This document shows, piece by piece, positions 35,716 through 45,301 of a DNA stretch of 64,000 nt. Below the pieces are notes generated by a model. It saw only the letters and a list, made by a program, of their open reading frames with translations. It searched no databases and was not told the origin of the DNA. Within the stretch, counting starts at the first letter, position 1, and each line of letters starts with the position of its first letter. Source of the DNA: Entomortierella parvispora (Eukaryota > Mortierellomycota > Mortierellomycetes > Mortierellales > Mortierellaceae); assembly GCA_963573315.1 (NCBI GenBank), contig OY752148.1, positions 2,223,263 to 2,287,262 on the forward strand, written 5' to 3'. A program made the position numbers and the translations under genes.

Positions 35716-36198
35716 TTAAATGAACTTGGCGCGTATACAGGCCAGAAGTCGATGGTCCGCCAAAAAAGGGTCGTCCTGGGCTCCAGGGCAGAGGCCTTGG
35801 ATGTGGTCAGCGAGGAGCGCGCCACATGTGCAAGTGTCAGGGGGCAGTATCGCCCCAGAGGCATTATTCCAGGGTAGACCAGGTTGGACTTGTCGTTTCA
35901 TCTTGGGGCGGACACCGCGTTCCTTCTCCCATGCAATTGTGACTTCGCAACGGTGCTTCCACACTTTAGCCAGGGCGTCTCTATCCAGGCGACGGATAAA
36001 CTGGTGTGCGACCGCGACTACAACCGAGTGAGGGGCTTTGAAAACTGGCGTCCACGCGTCGATCAAGGCGGTGTATAAGAGTCCTTGGTATGCTGTGACT
36101 ACCGAGCGTGCCGTGTCCAATGGTGAAGTGTTCTCGCCAAATTTTGGAGGGCGCACCGTGGACAAGTCGTTGAAGGCAGAGTAGAGTGAATTGCACAT
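35716..36198 (-). CDS. Uncharacterised protein, possible retroelement ORF remnant
   Basis: Open frame of 160 codons, ATG to TAA, no introns. The sequence is not low-complexity and looks protein-like: a helical part (TAYQGLLYTALIDAWTPVF, HQFIRRLDRDALAKVWKHRC) ends in a Cys pattern CTCGALLADHIQGLCPG that could bind zinc (C-x-C...H...C). I do not recognise a named family. WKHRCEVTIAWEKERG followed by a Cys-rich tail recalls the extreme C-terminus of some fungal non-LTR retrotransposon polyproteins, but that is from memory of pattern only. It ends 120 bp before a tRNA-Leu gene, in a repeat-rich island, which fits a retroelement remnant but does not prove it. The first Met may be internal to a longer decayed frame. 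Confidence 0.45.
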   Translation of the reverse strand: MCNSLYSAFNDLSTVRPPKFGENTSPLDTARSVVTAYQGLLYTALIDAWTPVFKAPHSVVVAVAHQFIRRLDRDALAKVWKHRCEVTIAWEKERGVRPKMKRQVQPGLPWNNASGAILPPDTCTCGALLADHIQGLCPGAQDDPFLADHRLLACIRAKFI

Positions 36199-36230
36199 CC
36201 GTGGTTTCTCTGTTTCTCAAAAGGAAATCA

Positions 36231-36271
36231 TCACGTGATACGTCATGTGACAGTGTTGCTAAATCACGTGA
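36231..36271 (+). promoter_or_regulatory. Two TCACGTGA octamers upstream of tRNA-Leu
   Basis: Perfect palindromes TCACGTGA lie at 36231-36238 and 36264-36271; the second ends 47 bp before the tRNA 5' end. A related TCATGTGA lies between them at 36243-36250. The same octamer precedes every tRNA gene in the window. CACGTG is the core site of bHLH proteins such as Cbf1 or of bZIP proteins; the binder here is unknown. Confidence 0.65.
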
Positions 36272-36318
36272 TAAGATTGTTTCATATGGAACTGAGAATT
36301 CAATATTTCCATGAATAT

Positions 36319-36401
36319 GGAGAGATGGCCGAGTTGGTCTAAGGCGCCGCGTTAAGGCCGCGGTCTATTCGTAGGCGTGGGTTCAAATCCCACTCTCTTC
36401 A
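36319..36401 (+). tRNA. tRNA-Leu (AAG)
   Basis: Eighty-three nt class II tRNA without intron. The acceptor arms GGAGAGA and TCTCTTC pair with one G-U. The A box region TGGCCGAGTTGG and B box GGTTCAAATCC are present. The anticodon stem CCGCG/CGCGG holds the loop TTAAGGC with anticodon AAG. A variable arm follows. A T4 pol III terminator lies at 36405-36408. It is identical in sequence to the tRNA gene at 56281-56363. Confidence 0.97.
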
Positions 36402-36450
36402 ATTCTTTTGCTACTCGTTGAAGTGGGTTGCTTTTTGCTTCCGAAGGATC

Positions 36451-37095
36451 TATCCGCCGACCTGCAAACAGCTTCCTTTTTGGATATCCTAACAGCCGAC
36501 CTCGATTTCTCTAACCATCGACCGCTATCCACCGTCCTTCTCGTAACCGCCGATTTTTTGTCTGTCTTGTCCGCCGACCCTCTTTATCCGATGACCATTT
36601 CCATATCGTATCCACCGTCCCACCTTCCTATCAAAAGTCGATGGAATCAAGTCCAATCGTTATCGAAGTCTGTAAAAACGCGTATTATCCAAGTTGCAAG
36701 GTCTCCAGCGAGAATCAGCTGTTTTGAACGACAACTCCCATTGCCCTTCCGCGCATCATCCTCCCACCACCTGCTTCGACTTGTCACAACATTGACTGTT
36801 CCAATACAACACCATCCGGTCAAATTAGACGACAGCAATTGCGAAGTCGGCACATATTTAGGAGAATGGGACGGTGCATAGCAGTTGTAAATGTCGGCGG
36901 ATACGATATGGAAATGGTCATCGGATAAAGAGGGTCGGCGGACAAGACAGACAAAAAGTCGGCGGTTACGAGAAGGACGGTGGATAGCGGTCGATGGTTA
37001 GAGAAATCGAGGTCGGCTGTTAGGATATCCAAAAAGGAAGCTGTTTGCAGGTCGGCGGCTTACTAAAAAACGACCAGATCGGCGGATAGATTAAA
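36451..37095. mobile_element. Foldback element 1 built of CCGACC minirepeats
   Basis: Inverted repeat with arms of about 165 bp (36454-36619 and 36893-37058) around a 270-bp spacer. The arms match almost perfectly. Each arm is itself a run of about eight degenerate units of the form (A/T)(A/T)CC(G/A)(C/T)CGACC spaced 11-35 bp. One further unit pair lies outside the right arm (ending GATCGGCGGATAGAT near 37090). It starts 50 bp after tRNA-Leu. No protein is encoded; open frames at 36408-36881 plus and 36820-37032 minus are the same arm read from both sides. Family is unknown; foldback or non-autonomous DNA transposon is the best description. Confidence 0.75.
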
Positions 37096-37838
37096 TGTTT
37101 TGCTTCTGTCCGGCGTCCACCAATGTTGTCAGTAGTACTTCAAGGGGTCCCTTCTTTTGACCTAGTTAGGAAGGTAGCAGCGTTGTATGCCAACCTGACT
37201 GTCAACGAGGCAGATGACCTTTTTATTCGCGGGTTAGCTATTTGTGCGGGGGGTTGACAAATAGCTAAACTTTTTATTCGTCAACCGGGTTGACATGTTA
37301 CGGGGTCACCAAACTTCCTCTCAAAGCGTAACAGGGGGGTCAACAACCATTATATCTCACCTGGGGCTGATGAACTCGTTGGGAAATAGCTGAATCGTAC
37401 AAACAACTCCTTGGACTTGGAATTCATCGGGAGAACCAAAATGGATAACATACACAAGAATAACATGTCGAAGTCGCACGTCGAAACATGAACAGGGTGC
37501 GATGAGAATGGGACGCGATGAGAATGCGAAACCACCTTTGATACCTTCCAGACAACACCACCCCCTTGTCTGCACGTAAGGAAGGAAGGAAAGAAAGAAA
37601 ACAAAAGAGAATGTAGGCGCGCTTTCTCTAGTCGATGGCAATCTTTTATGGTTTTTGAGGCTCGCAACGAGCCAAAGCACCCAACAGCAGATCAATGGTA
37701 TTGTCTTGTTTATCCTGATTGTCGATCCGGTACACCAGAATTCTCTTACCACTGGTTTTCTCCGGCCTCAGTTGCTTATAATCTACCACATCTAAACATT
37801 GTGGTGGTAGGGTCAGAAGTAAGAAGGAGAATGGTCGA
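37096..37838. other. Repeat-island spacer with a small hairpin relic
   Basis: Around 37229-37275 lies a short inverted repeat (GTTAGCTATTTGT and ACAAATAGCTAAAC) whose sequence resembles the terminal repeat of the 55743-56244 element, so it is probably a relic of that family. From 37350 on there are open frames of 100-130 codons on the minus strand and 66 on the plus strand, with no recognisable domain. No gene is called. Confidence 0.45.
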
Positions 37839-37905
37839 TCTCGGGTAAGGGCCGGTGGTTAGACCAACCAAAAAGAGGGCTGCTCAATGGTCGGCGGATA
37901 GACAC
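37839..37905 (-). repeat. Truncated CCGACC minirepeat array
   Basis: Read on the minus strand, the segment has TCTATCCGCCGACC, then TCTAACCACCGGCCC, then GATCGACC at its edge. It is 90 bp downstream of the tRNA-Met 3' end and in the same orientation as the arrays behind the other tRNA genes. It has no inverted arm, so it looks like a decayed copy. Confidence 0.6.
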
Positions 37906-37958
37906 CTCCCTCAGAATGCAGTCGCTTGTAGAAATTTTAAAAAACAAAAGTGAGAACC

Positions 37959-37976
37959 CATCAGGTTATCCTGATG
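37959..37976. other. Hairpin in the tRNA-Met trailer region
   Basis: CATCAGG-TTAT-CCTGATG forms a perfect 7-bp stem 15 bp beyond the mature 3' end of tRNA-Met, before the first T4 run on that strand. It could shape the precursor trailer. Role not known. Confidence 0.5.
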
Positions 37977-37991
37977 AGCCCTCAGATCCTA

Positions 37992-38064
37992 TGCTCTCTG
38001 GCAGGTTCGAACTGTCGACCTTCAGATTATGAGACTGACGCTCTGCCAACTGAGCTAAGAAAGC
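37992..38064 (-). tRNA. tRNA-Met (CAT), elongator type
   Basis: Seventy-three nt, no intron. Acceptor arms GCTTTCT and AGAGAGC pair with one G-U. The D arm TAGCTCAGTTGGCAGAGC holds box A. The anticodon loop CTCATAA gives CAT. The T arm has GACAGTTCGAACCTGCC with TTCGAA (box B). The TTCGA T-loop and G1-C72 pair favour the elongator over the initiator. T4 and longer T runs lie downstream near 37930-37945. Confidence 0.95.
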
Positions 38065-38117
38065 TAGGAAGGATTGATGACGGCCAAGTTTCGGCGGCGA
38101 CCCAAATATGAACCAAA

Positions 38118-38125
38118 TCACGTGA
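38118..38125 (-). promoter_or_regulatory. TCACGTGA octamer upstream of tRNA-Met
   Basis: Perfect palindrome ending 53 bp before the tRNA 5' end. See the shared pattern under findings. Confidence 0.65.
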
Positions 38126-38714
38126 TCAATCAGCGGCTAAGCCACCCGAATATCCCTCATCCTTCATCACCGATTTTGCAATAGAAAACCCGACCACCTA
38201 CAGTACCACCAAAACTCCCTCTTGCAATCCCCATCCACAAGAGCCACGTTCCTGCTCTACTTTCAAGGGCGCTCATCCCTCCAATCGCTACTACGTCGCG
38301 TTCCCTCACCTGCGACCACACCGCCAAACTTCTGCCACCATCATTACCTCTTCCTCGACCACTTCTTCGCCCTTCACTACTCCCACAACCTTATCCGCCA
38401 TTACCGTACCCCCTTCCCCACACTGTCACCGTCATCTCCAACCCACACTCGACTTGTTACAACTTCTCCCCCTTCACTGTTCCCTTTGCTGGCACAAACA
38501 CTGAGATCCTCGTGGACATTCATTTCTGATTTAGTGTGATAAAAATAAAAATATAAAAAAATCCCTGCAACGCAAGAGTGAAAGTGCAGTGAAGTTTTGA
38601 GAGAGAGGAAAACTCCTCCTGCACAACTGAGGTGTTGCCCTCAGGGGTCCTGGTCAGAGAGAAAAAAAAATCAGACACCTCAGCCCTCAGATGAGAAACG
38701 TCAGGACCAACGCT
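38126..38714. other. Intergenic stretch before the sphingoid-base kinase 3' end
   Basis: The plus strand is C/A-rich and contains an open frame at 38222-38539 with a Thr/Pro/Ser/Phe composition and no domain. The rest should be the 3' UTR of the minus-strand kinase gene. No gene is called. Confidence 0.45.
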
Positions 38715-40939
38715 TTATTTGGAAAAATCGCGTTTGGCAAAACCGGCCCAGAGTTGGAAGGGCTCGCTGAACACAATCGCGTAGGCTGTAACAACTCCGG
38801 CCATAGCGAGCAATAGCAAGGCTACGCGTTGCACATTGTTTTCTGTAGTCAGTCTTGTCCTTGCTACATCCTGGACCAGTTCCCTCTTTTGCCGTGCTGC
38901 CGCAGTATCGGAATCCTCTTTATCCTCGTTTCTTCTGTTGCTGTCTTTGAAGGAGTGAGGCTCGTCCTCGTGATGGAACCATTCCGGGACAAGGATTTCC
39001 ATGAAGCTTGGCAAAATCTCAATCAGTGTTCGCGTTGTCGGCATCAATTCTCCGTCCACGTCAAACACGCCTGGAGATTGATAGATGTCCAGCCTCTTGG
39101 CCTCCTTGCTCGAAACCGAGACCGGATCTTTGATATCAAATGAACTTGGATTTTCAGGATCACCTTCGACGCTCGGGATGACCAATATTCCTCCACATTC
39201 TGTATCCTGCATCAACCCACGTTCTACCAACTTGCCGTTGGTCTGATCCAGCACAAACGGTAGAAAAACTCTCCAAAACCTTGTTTCACAGGAATACCAC
39301 AGTCTCATGATCCCATCGTTGAATCGAATTGTGTTGGAGAAAAAGATTTTCTCACCAGCATGCGAGCAGTTTAGGAGCAAAAGCATGCTGTAAAAGGGCA
39401 TGTCAGGTAACAGACTCCATGGTGTCGGAGGTTCCTTTGCCGAAGGTTGCAGGAGTTCCTCATAGTTGACAACCGGAGCGTGACCGCTTTCGGGGGTGGA
39501 GGTCCTGATCTTGTGCTTGTGCTTTGGAGGCAGAATATAGACCTTGCCAGGATAACGTCGGATACGGACAGCTCGGATAAGTCCTGCAATGTCGAATCGG
39601 AGAGGCCCCAGCCAGCGATATCTATTAGAGATAAATAGCAATCAGCAAGAAGATCGTTTACATCTTCAGCATCTCGAGAATGACATACTTGTCTGACTCG
39701 ATGTCGGCATCAGCCATCATTCCCCAACTGAACAAGAGCATCGAGTAGATACGAGGGCGATCAAATTGTGAAAGCGAGAAAATGTCTAATTTGGCTGTCG
39801 TCCCGCGGATGGCTGCCAGTGTCGCTACATATGGACTCTTAGCGCCTATTTGATTCAACAGAAGTGGAGTAAACACCAATGATTAGAGGAAGGTCTTTAC
39901 CTCTTAAAAACCTTGGAGTGTTTTGTGCCTCATTCACTTGCCAATTGAGGTCGCAAAAGCATTTCCTGATCCTGCAGGAATGATGCCCACTGGAAGTCGA
40001 CGAGCTCGTTCCCAGTCCGGCCGTGTCAAGAGTCCGTTAACGACTTCATGTAGGACACCATCTCCAGAGACAACTATCAATGCATCTACTTGATCCAAGT
40101 CGACTTTGTGTGCAATATCCACAGCGTGTTTGCCATACTCTGTGTCTGTTTGAAGGGCCGAAAAGATAGCGTTAGTATTGAAAGATGGACAAGAACAGAA
40201 AAACAGAACATCGCAAAAAAAGTCGCAGGCACTGTACACTGTTCCTTGAAAGTTAGCCCTGAAAGCTCCATCATTGGCTTTACAATCGTGTCGCTGGTCT
40301 TTTTGGCGAGACCGACCCCTCCGTTGGGATTGACAATAAGAAGGAGCCGTCTAGGCTTTGGGAGGACTACCCAAGAAAAAAAAGATCAGCATCATCGTGC
40401 CCATTCAAGGTCCTAACCCGTTCCTATCTCTCAAAAACTCAGGTCCGTCAGCAAAACGATTCTTACCATGCAACTCGCGTGCCAAGACCAAAAACCGTTT
40501 GACGTCCTGTCGATCTTGGAACAAAAAGCAGACTTTGGACTTTTGCGATGAAGCCACAGATTTGAGATCCTGTGTCGTGAACTCGATGAAATGAAGAGTA
40601 ACTTGACGATCGATAACCGTGTTTTTGACAAGATCCTCTAGGTCGCGTTGACTCGCGTTTAGTTTTTCAGGACCGGGCGCCTCATAGCCATAGACGCAAC
40701 TGTAGGGTACTTGAACAAAAATTGAGGTCGAGTTAGATATGCACTGAAGGCAAGCCTCTAACAGAGTCTAGTCTTTTTTTTTGGGGGTTCTCACATCTGG
40801 AGGTGATATCAGTTCCACGAATGGTCCATGTCAGCTCATTGGCTCTTAGGCGTAGAAATGCAGGGTATGTCTTTGCATGCTGAGTGAAGGATGCACTGCA
40901 TTCGAATTCGACTAGCGTCTCTGCGTCCTTCAGTTGCAT
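38715..40939 (-). CDS. Sphingoid long-chain base kinase (DAGK catalytic domain)
   Basis: Lipid kinase that makes sphingoid-base 1-phosphates from sphingosine or phytosphingosine at ER/Golgi membranes. Six exons: 40795-40939, 40467-40709, 40238-40366, 39942-40145, 39689-39845 and 38715-39621, giving 594 codons. The DAGK domain starts RRLLLIVNPNGGVGLAKK, then VVSGDGVLHEVVNGLL (nucleotide motif), then PVGIIPAGSGNAFATSIG, matching sphingosine-kinase conserved blocks. A second half includes SWGMMADADIESDKYRWLG, PGVFDVDGELMP and a C-terminal hydrophobic segment (VALLLLAMAGVVTAYAIVF), a possible tail anchor. The intron between exons 4 and 5 only keeps frame if it starts GCAAGT (a GC..AG intron). An N-terminal PH-like stretch of 45 residues is in exon 1. 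Similar to LCB4/LCB5; which one cannot be told. Confidence 0.9.
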
Positions 40940-41999
40940 GCCTGTTAGGAGGAAGGGGAGTGAGAGATGGAGGGTTGAGAGAGGTAAAAATCAAGGCGGA
41001 ATGGATCAGGGCAGAAGCGAAAGCAAGGAAAGAAAGGAAAGTAAGGAAAAAAGGAAGGGAAAGCAAGAAAAGGACTGTGTGGGACAGAGCCGACCATCGC
41101 CTCTTGGGCAACATGTGCACGCACCAGCAGCCCAATTGCGTTTGCGGAGAAGTAATCTTGGATGAATTATTGAGCGCAGCCGGAAGTTCTGTGAGCCATG
41201 CCATCGGGCACCGAGTCTTCTCTTGGTCTATAGCAAAAAAAGGGAGTCTCCGCATCAAGAGTCTGGTCCCTGGACCCCCAGAGGTTCCGAGCTAGACTGA
41301 TTGTGTGCTGGAGCCGGCTAGAGTCGTGCACACAGCCTTCTGTTCAGAGAGTTCCTTGTTCAGGTGGCCAACGACCGAGCCAGACTGCAGCTGTTTTGAT
41401 GCGTTCTGATCTCGGCCTGAGTCCAGTGCGCGGCCTGAGTCCGGCAGACGGAGACAACCCCTTCTTGTCCTGCAAAGAGCTTCCTCAGAAAGGAAAGACA
41501 CCTTCACAGGGGTGCACGGACCATGGAGCCAGCGAGCTGCGTACGCGTCTCCTACAGCTTCCTACTCTTGCGGAAGCCACTCCATCATCGACCCCCCATC
41601 TCCTCGCACATTAGTCAAGAGAAGACGATCATGGAATGCGAGGCTTTCAATACTACAACTATACTACGTGCTGTTGATGCGGTAAGTCAGTTATCTCCTG
41701 GCTCAGGCAGAGGAGAAGAAAAGACAATGCAAAAGCAGAGGCACGACAGCCACCCGTCAACACCACCCCCCAGAGCCCCCATAATCTGAAGTTTGAATGA
41801 GGACTCGGACTTCGGTTTTTTAATAAAAAAAACCCCCACCCAGCTTCGTATTTTGTTGCCACCGATCATTCCACGAATCCCAGCAGCACAGCCCAGAGCT
41901 CCAAGTAATCGTCCCTGTCACTCCTTGCAAGTCCACCTATCTACTATTGCGCTGCTCAACAGCATGAACCACAAGTTCGAATCCCATCTGCTTCAAGTA
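40940..41999. other. Kinase promoter and 3' flank of the Crinkler-type gene
   Basis: About 1.06 kb. The leader near the kinase gene is AG-rich on the plus strand (40950-41080). Repeat copy R1 (separate entry) lies in the middle. At 41631-41681 an ATG is followed by 17 open codons and GTAAGTCAG, which looks like a small first exon on the plus strand, but no continuation was found. A 10-nt C/A-rich tract is at 41762-41772. No gene is called. Confidence 0.45.
41275..41475. repeat. Repeat copy R1 upstream of the sphingoid-base kinase
   Basis: Direct, diverged repeat of R2 at 45085-45207. Shared blocks are AGACTGATT/TGACTGATT followed by GTGTGCTGG, then CGTGCACA(C)AGCC and CTGTT, and at the far end GACAACCCCTTC. 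R1 is longer because of internal repeats such as GGCCTGAGTCC, present twice. Both copies lie upstream of a minus-strand gene, at 130-540 bp from its start codon. Confidence 0.6.
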
Positions 42000-44977
42000 T
42001 TATTCGACTCGTCGCCTTTTCGCTGCCCGAACATCTTGGTATGGCAAGAATCCCATTTCCTTATCCAAGTCCTTGCCATCCATCTCAGGAATCTTTCGAA
42101 CAAGATCGTCATATGAGCGGTAGGGCCTGTTCTCCAGGATCTGATCGACTTCCAGATCTTTCAGATTGTGTTTACTTTTAAGAGCCTCCCGAGACGCAAA
42201 GTTCAAGTTGTGGTCCTTGGTGACAGCGAGTGCCAGGGGCACGCCCAATGTCTCGCCAAAGAAGCTGTTAAAGTTGTCTCGGTAGATCAGAAGACAGTCA
42301 GCAGGAAACGAGTTGCAGAGTTCTTGAAATGCCTTGTCAGTCATGGTCTCGGTTGTCATAAAAACAGTGACATGGCGCATGTTCTTGATTCCCTGCAGGT
42401 CTACAACCCCTCCAGCTGGTGCGGCGTTAATCGTTTTCGCGTTTTTGGTATGCTCCTCCACAATCGTATTGACTGTTACAAAGCTCTTCCGTTTCTTGGC
42501 CTGTAACGCACAAAGGATGCTCTTACCGTTGCCAGTTGCACTCTGGCGATAGACGCATACGTCTCCGAATTGCGCGCCGGCTGCATTCTTGATAACGGTA
42601 CCTGACTTCCAATCTCGTTCTTGCTCTTGCCCTTGTTCTTGACCTCTCACCATCAGTGTTCCTGACTCCGGAAATCGATGCACTGACGTGACAACCGATA
42701 GTGTCTCGAGCGTGACGGTACAATCCAAGGTCTCTTGTCGCCCGAGGGCTCCTTTGTATAGGTCCCCGAGAGTTATTGTTGTGCGTCCTCTGGCAATGTA
42801 GAGGTCAATGCGAAGTGCCTCATACTCGGAAATGATATTTTCGCAGAAGTCTAACCCTCGGTCCTCCATCCAGTCATGTAGAAATATCTTTTGAAAACGA
42901 TTCTGGAACAGGCCGACGGCTTTGTTGTACAGGTGCAAGAAGAAGAATGGAATTCGAACAAGCACTCTTCCATCACCCTCACCGCTGTCTTCCAAAATTG
43001 TGTGAGTATCGCGTTCTAAGAGTTCCAAGGTAACGTTCGGGAACTGCTGGCATGGTTGGAAATCACGGCCGACTGGTTCCTGAAGGAGGCACAGCCGGAC
43101 AAGTGCATGAGTTACCTCCACGTTACGCTTGGCAAAGTCGGTGATACTGTAGAAGGTGTTGAGCTGGTTTGCAATATCGTTGAAAATGAAATTCATGTTT
43201 GCGTCAATGTTGGGCAGCCTTCCAGAAAACTTGACACTGTTGTTGACCCGTTTTCCAAAAAAAAGTTCTCCAGTAATAGCTGTAACGCCCGCGGAAGACC
43301 TCCAGTGGCCGATAGTAAGTGAAGAATCGCCTTCTTGGATATCCATTGGTTGTAGTTGAGTTCGGCGCGCTCGGTGAAATAGCCCATAACGTCGCAGCAC
43401 GCTCCTAAGGATAGTGTTGGGCAACTGAGAAACTGGAAGGAATACGAGGTCGGCTCCCCTACCTGCATCACTTCCTTCCGAGCTGTTCCAAAGAGAAAGG
43501 TCTGTATCATACTTGGTCCGATCGAATCGGCCATGAAAGGTCCTAGCCTACGCATCATTTCACGGAACAGGTAGAGACCTTCCAACGTATTATGACGCTC
43601 TGCTTTCTCCCCTGCCAGGCGAATCCCATTATCACTGGAAAGATTGGACAACTTGCTAGCAGGCTTTCCCTGCCATGGATTGTCGAAGATCCTCTGAAAT
43701 TCGTCAATGTGGAGGAAAAGGAACAATGGTTGTTCTTCCGGCAGCTTTAGGTCCTGGCGAATAGCGACAGCGACACAGGAGATCGTAAAGAGGTCTTGGT
43801 ACCCTTCGAAAATCTCATTGATGAAATCCCAATATTTCTCTTGATATCTGCCTCCGAAAAAGTGAGAGAAAGCCAAACGCAAGCCAACAATGATCTCAGC
43901 ATGGAGAGTTTCTTCTTTCGGCACCAAATTTACACCATTGCTGAAGTCCATCAGCAAATAGTGACAGTAAGGGGAATAATCAAGACCCTGCTTCTTGACG
44001 GACGATGAAAGATCACGTCGTAGGGCATTGTAGAGCTCTCTTCCATAACGTGTTTTGCCTAATAGATACATGTCGAGTTGTTTGCTCGTTGCAGTTCGAT
44101 ACAGTCAAGGGATACCGAGGAATGAGTATATCCTTACCAATACCGGCTGTTCCGCTACACACAAGGAATGAGGTCTCTGTCTTCGCAGGCTGTTGGTCAG
44201 TCCGACAAGACAAGAATGCTTCAACATTCTTCACAACTTTTTCGATAGCTGTATCCATCGGACGCTCCAACAGAGGCATGATGCTGGACAGACTAGGAGG
44301 GGCCGAATCAGACTTTGCGGGATTCGGATGAAATTTTTCCTGTATTCTCTTCATGATTTCCAGAATTCCTTTAAACGAAAGAAGTGTCAAAAACATTGAG
44401 TTCAAATCCCAAAAGTTCAAGCAAGTCGATGAATGTTAAACTCACTAGTCGGAGTAGAGACTGACGAAGCATCGGTGGGAGGAGGGGATAGTGTGCTTGT
44501 AGCTAGGGATTTTTAAGAAGCAGGCGGCTCAGTAAGCATGCAGGGACCATAGGGCCAGAAGGCAGAACTCTTTCTTAAGAGCTACTCTCTGTCAAAGTAA
44601 CTCGTGTCTGTGAAAGATCTCATCCGGCTGAATACAAGCATACCTGTAGGTCGCTCGACAATGATGTATGTGTTGTCATCAGGACTTTCCGGGAACAGCT
44701 GGGAAAGACTTGTCCTTGGGTTGCCGAGCTTCGTCTGGTTGTCCAGACTTTCAAGCTCGATTATGTGCCCGCGTTCTGCATTCTCGTCGGAGGGGATCGT
44801 TGCTTGCCAGAGTTCTAAGTCGTTGGCATCAATGCGTTTAAACGCATTTGGCTTCTTTGATGTGATTGCATCCTTGAGTGCGCCGACTGTCTTGTCAGAC
44901 GATATCTCCACAGGGAATGCACTCGATGCGTGATTACCGCTGATGAGACAAAACAGGTTGAGTGTTTTTGCTGCCAT
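42000..44977 (-). pseudogene. Crinkler (CRN)-type protein with NTPase and nuclease-like domains, frame broken
   Basis: Host-modulating effector-like family found in oomycetes and early-diverging fungi. Exons: 44644-44977, 44446-44502, 44138-44368 and 42000-44058. The N-terminal 110 residues form the CRN ubiquitin-like header: MAAKTLNLFCLISG, then FPVEISSDKTVGALKDAI and LELWQATIP. A Walker A motif (GTAGIGKT) is rebuilt across the third intron; an LFLFLHIDEFQRIF stretch is Walker B-like. Toward the C-terminus, FGDVCVYRQ followed by LCALQAKK resembles the D...QxK core of PD-(D/E)xK nucleases, and ILENRPYRSYDDL is a CRN end motif. The exon sum is 2681 nt, one short of a multiple of three: the frame changes at a T8 run (plus-strand A8 at 43257-43264). 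Both sides of the break are conserved-looking and stop-free. It may be a recent pseudogene, a sequencing error, or rarely a programmed slip. No signal peptide is evident. Confidence 0.8.
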
Positions 44978-45084
44978 GGATGTGCTGTAGCGGAGAGAGG
45001 TGGTGAATGGAGAATTGGTGTGCTTGTGGGTGTTGTGTGTTGTATGAATGGAGGGATGGAGAGCTGCGGTTGAAGTGCGCCAGC

Positions 45085-45207
45085 AAAAAAATCCCCCGAG
45101 GCGCCCATGCCTGACTGATTCGTGTGCTGGCTCGTGCACAGCCTGCTGTTTGGCCGCCCAAGCCTGACTGCTGGCGGATCGACAACAACCCCTTCGTTCT
45201 GTTTCGT
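45085..45207. repeat. Repeat copy R2 upstream of the Crinkler-type gene
   Basis: Partner of R1 (41275-41475) in the same orientation, located about 110-230 bp before the start codon of the CRN-type gene. See R1 for shared blocks. Confidence 0.6.
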
Positions 45208-45301
45208 TACGGCTGGGATTTCGCTCAATATTAGATATTATCGATGAATCTCCCAAGAGGTTTCTGGCGTGTAATCTTTAATGGACATGTGGAAACCTGT
45301 T

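Noticed and set aside
36408..37032. Plus and minus open frames that encode the same peptide (MDILTADL...)
   Set aside because: They are the two arms of foldback element 1 read from opposite strands, so the match is due to the palindrome and not to a gene pair.
37350..37848. Open frames of 66-131 codons in the repeat island
   Set aside because: No domain, partly low-complexity, and overlapping frames on both strands; insufficient support.
41631..41690. ATG plus 17 codons followed by GTAAGTCAG, like a small first exon on the plus strand
   Set aside because: No second exon with a fitting phase or any recognisable protein was found downstream before the minus-strand gene.
44978..45256. Upstream extension of the Crinkler-type frame by 93 codons
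   Set aside because: The extension covers the promoter and repeat R2 and encodes His/Thr-rich nonsense; the header family starts at the chosen Met.
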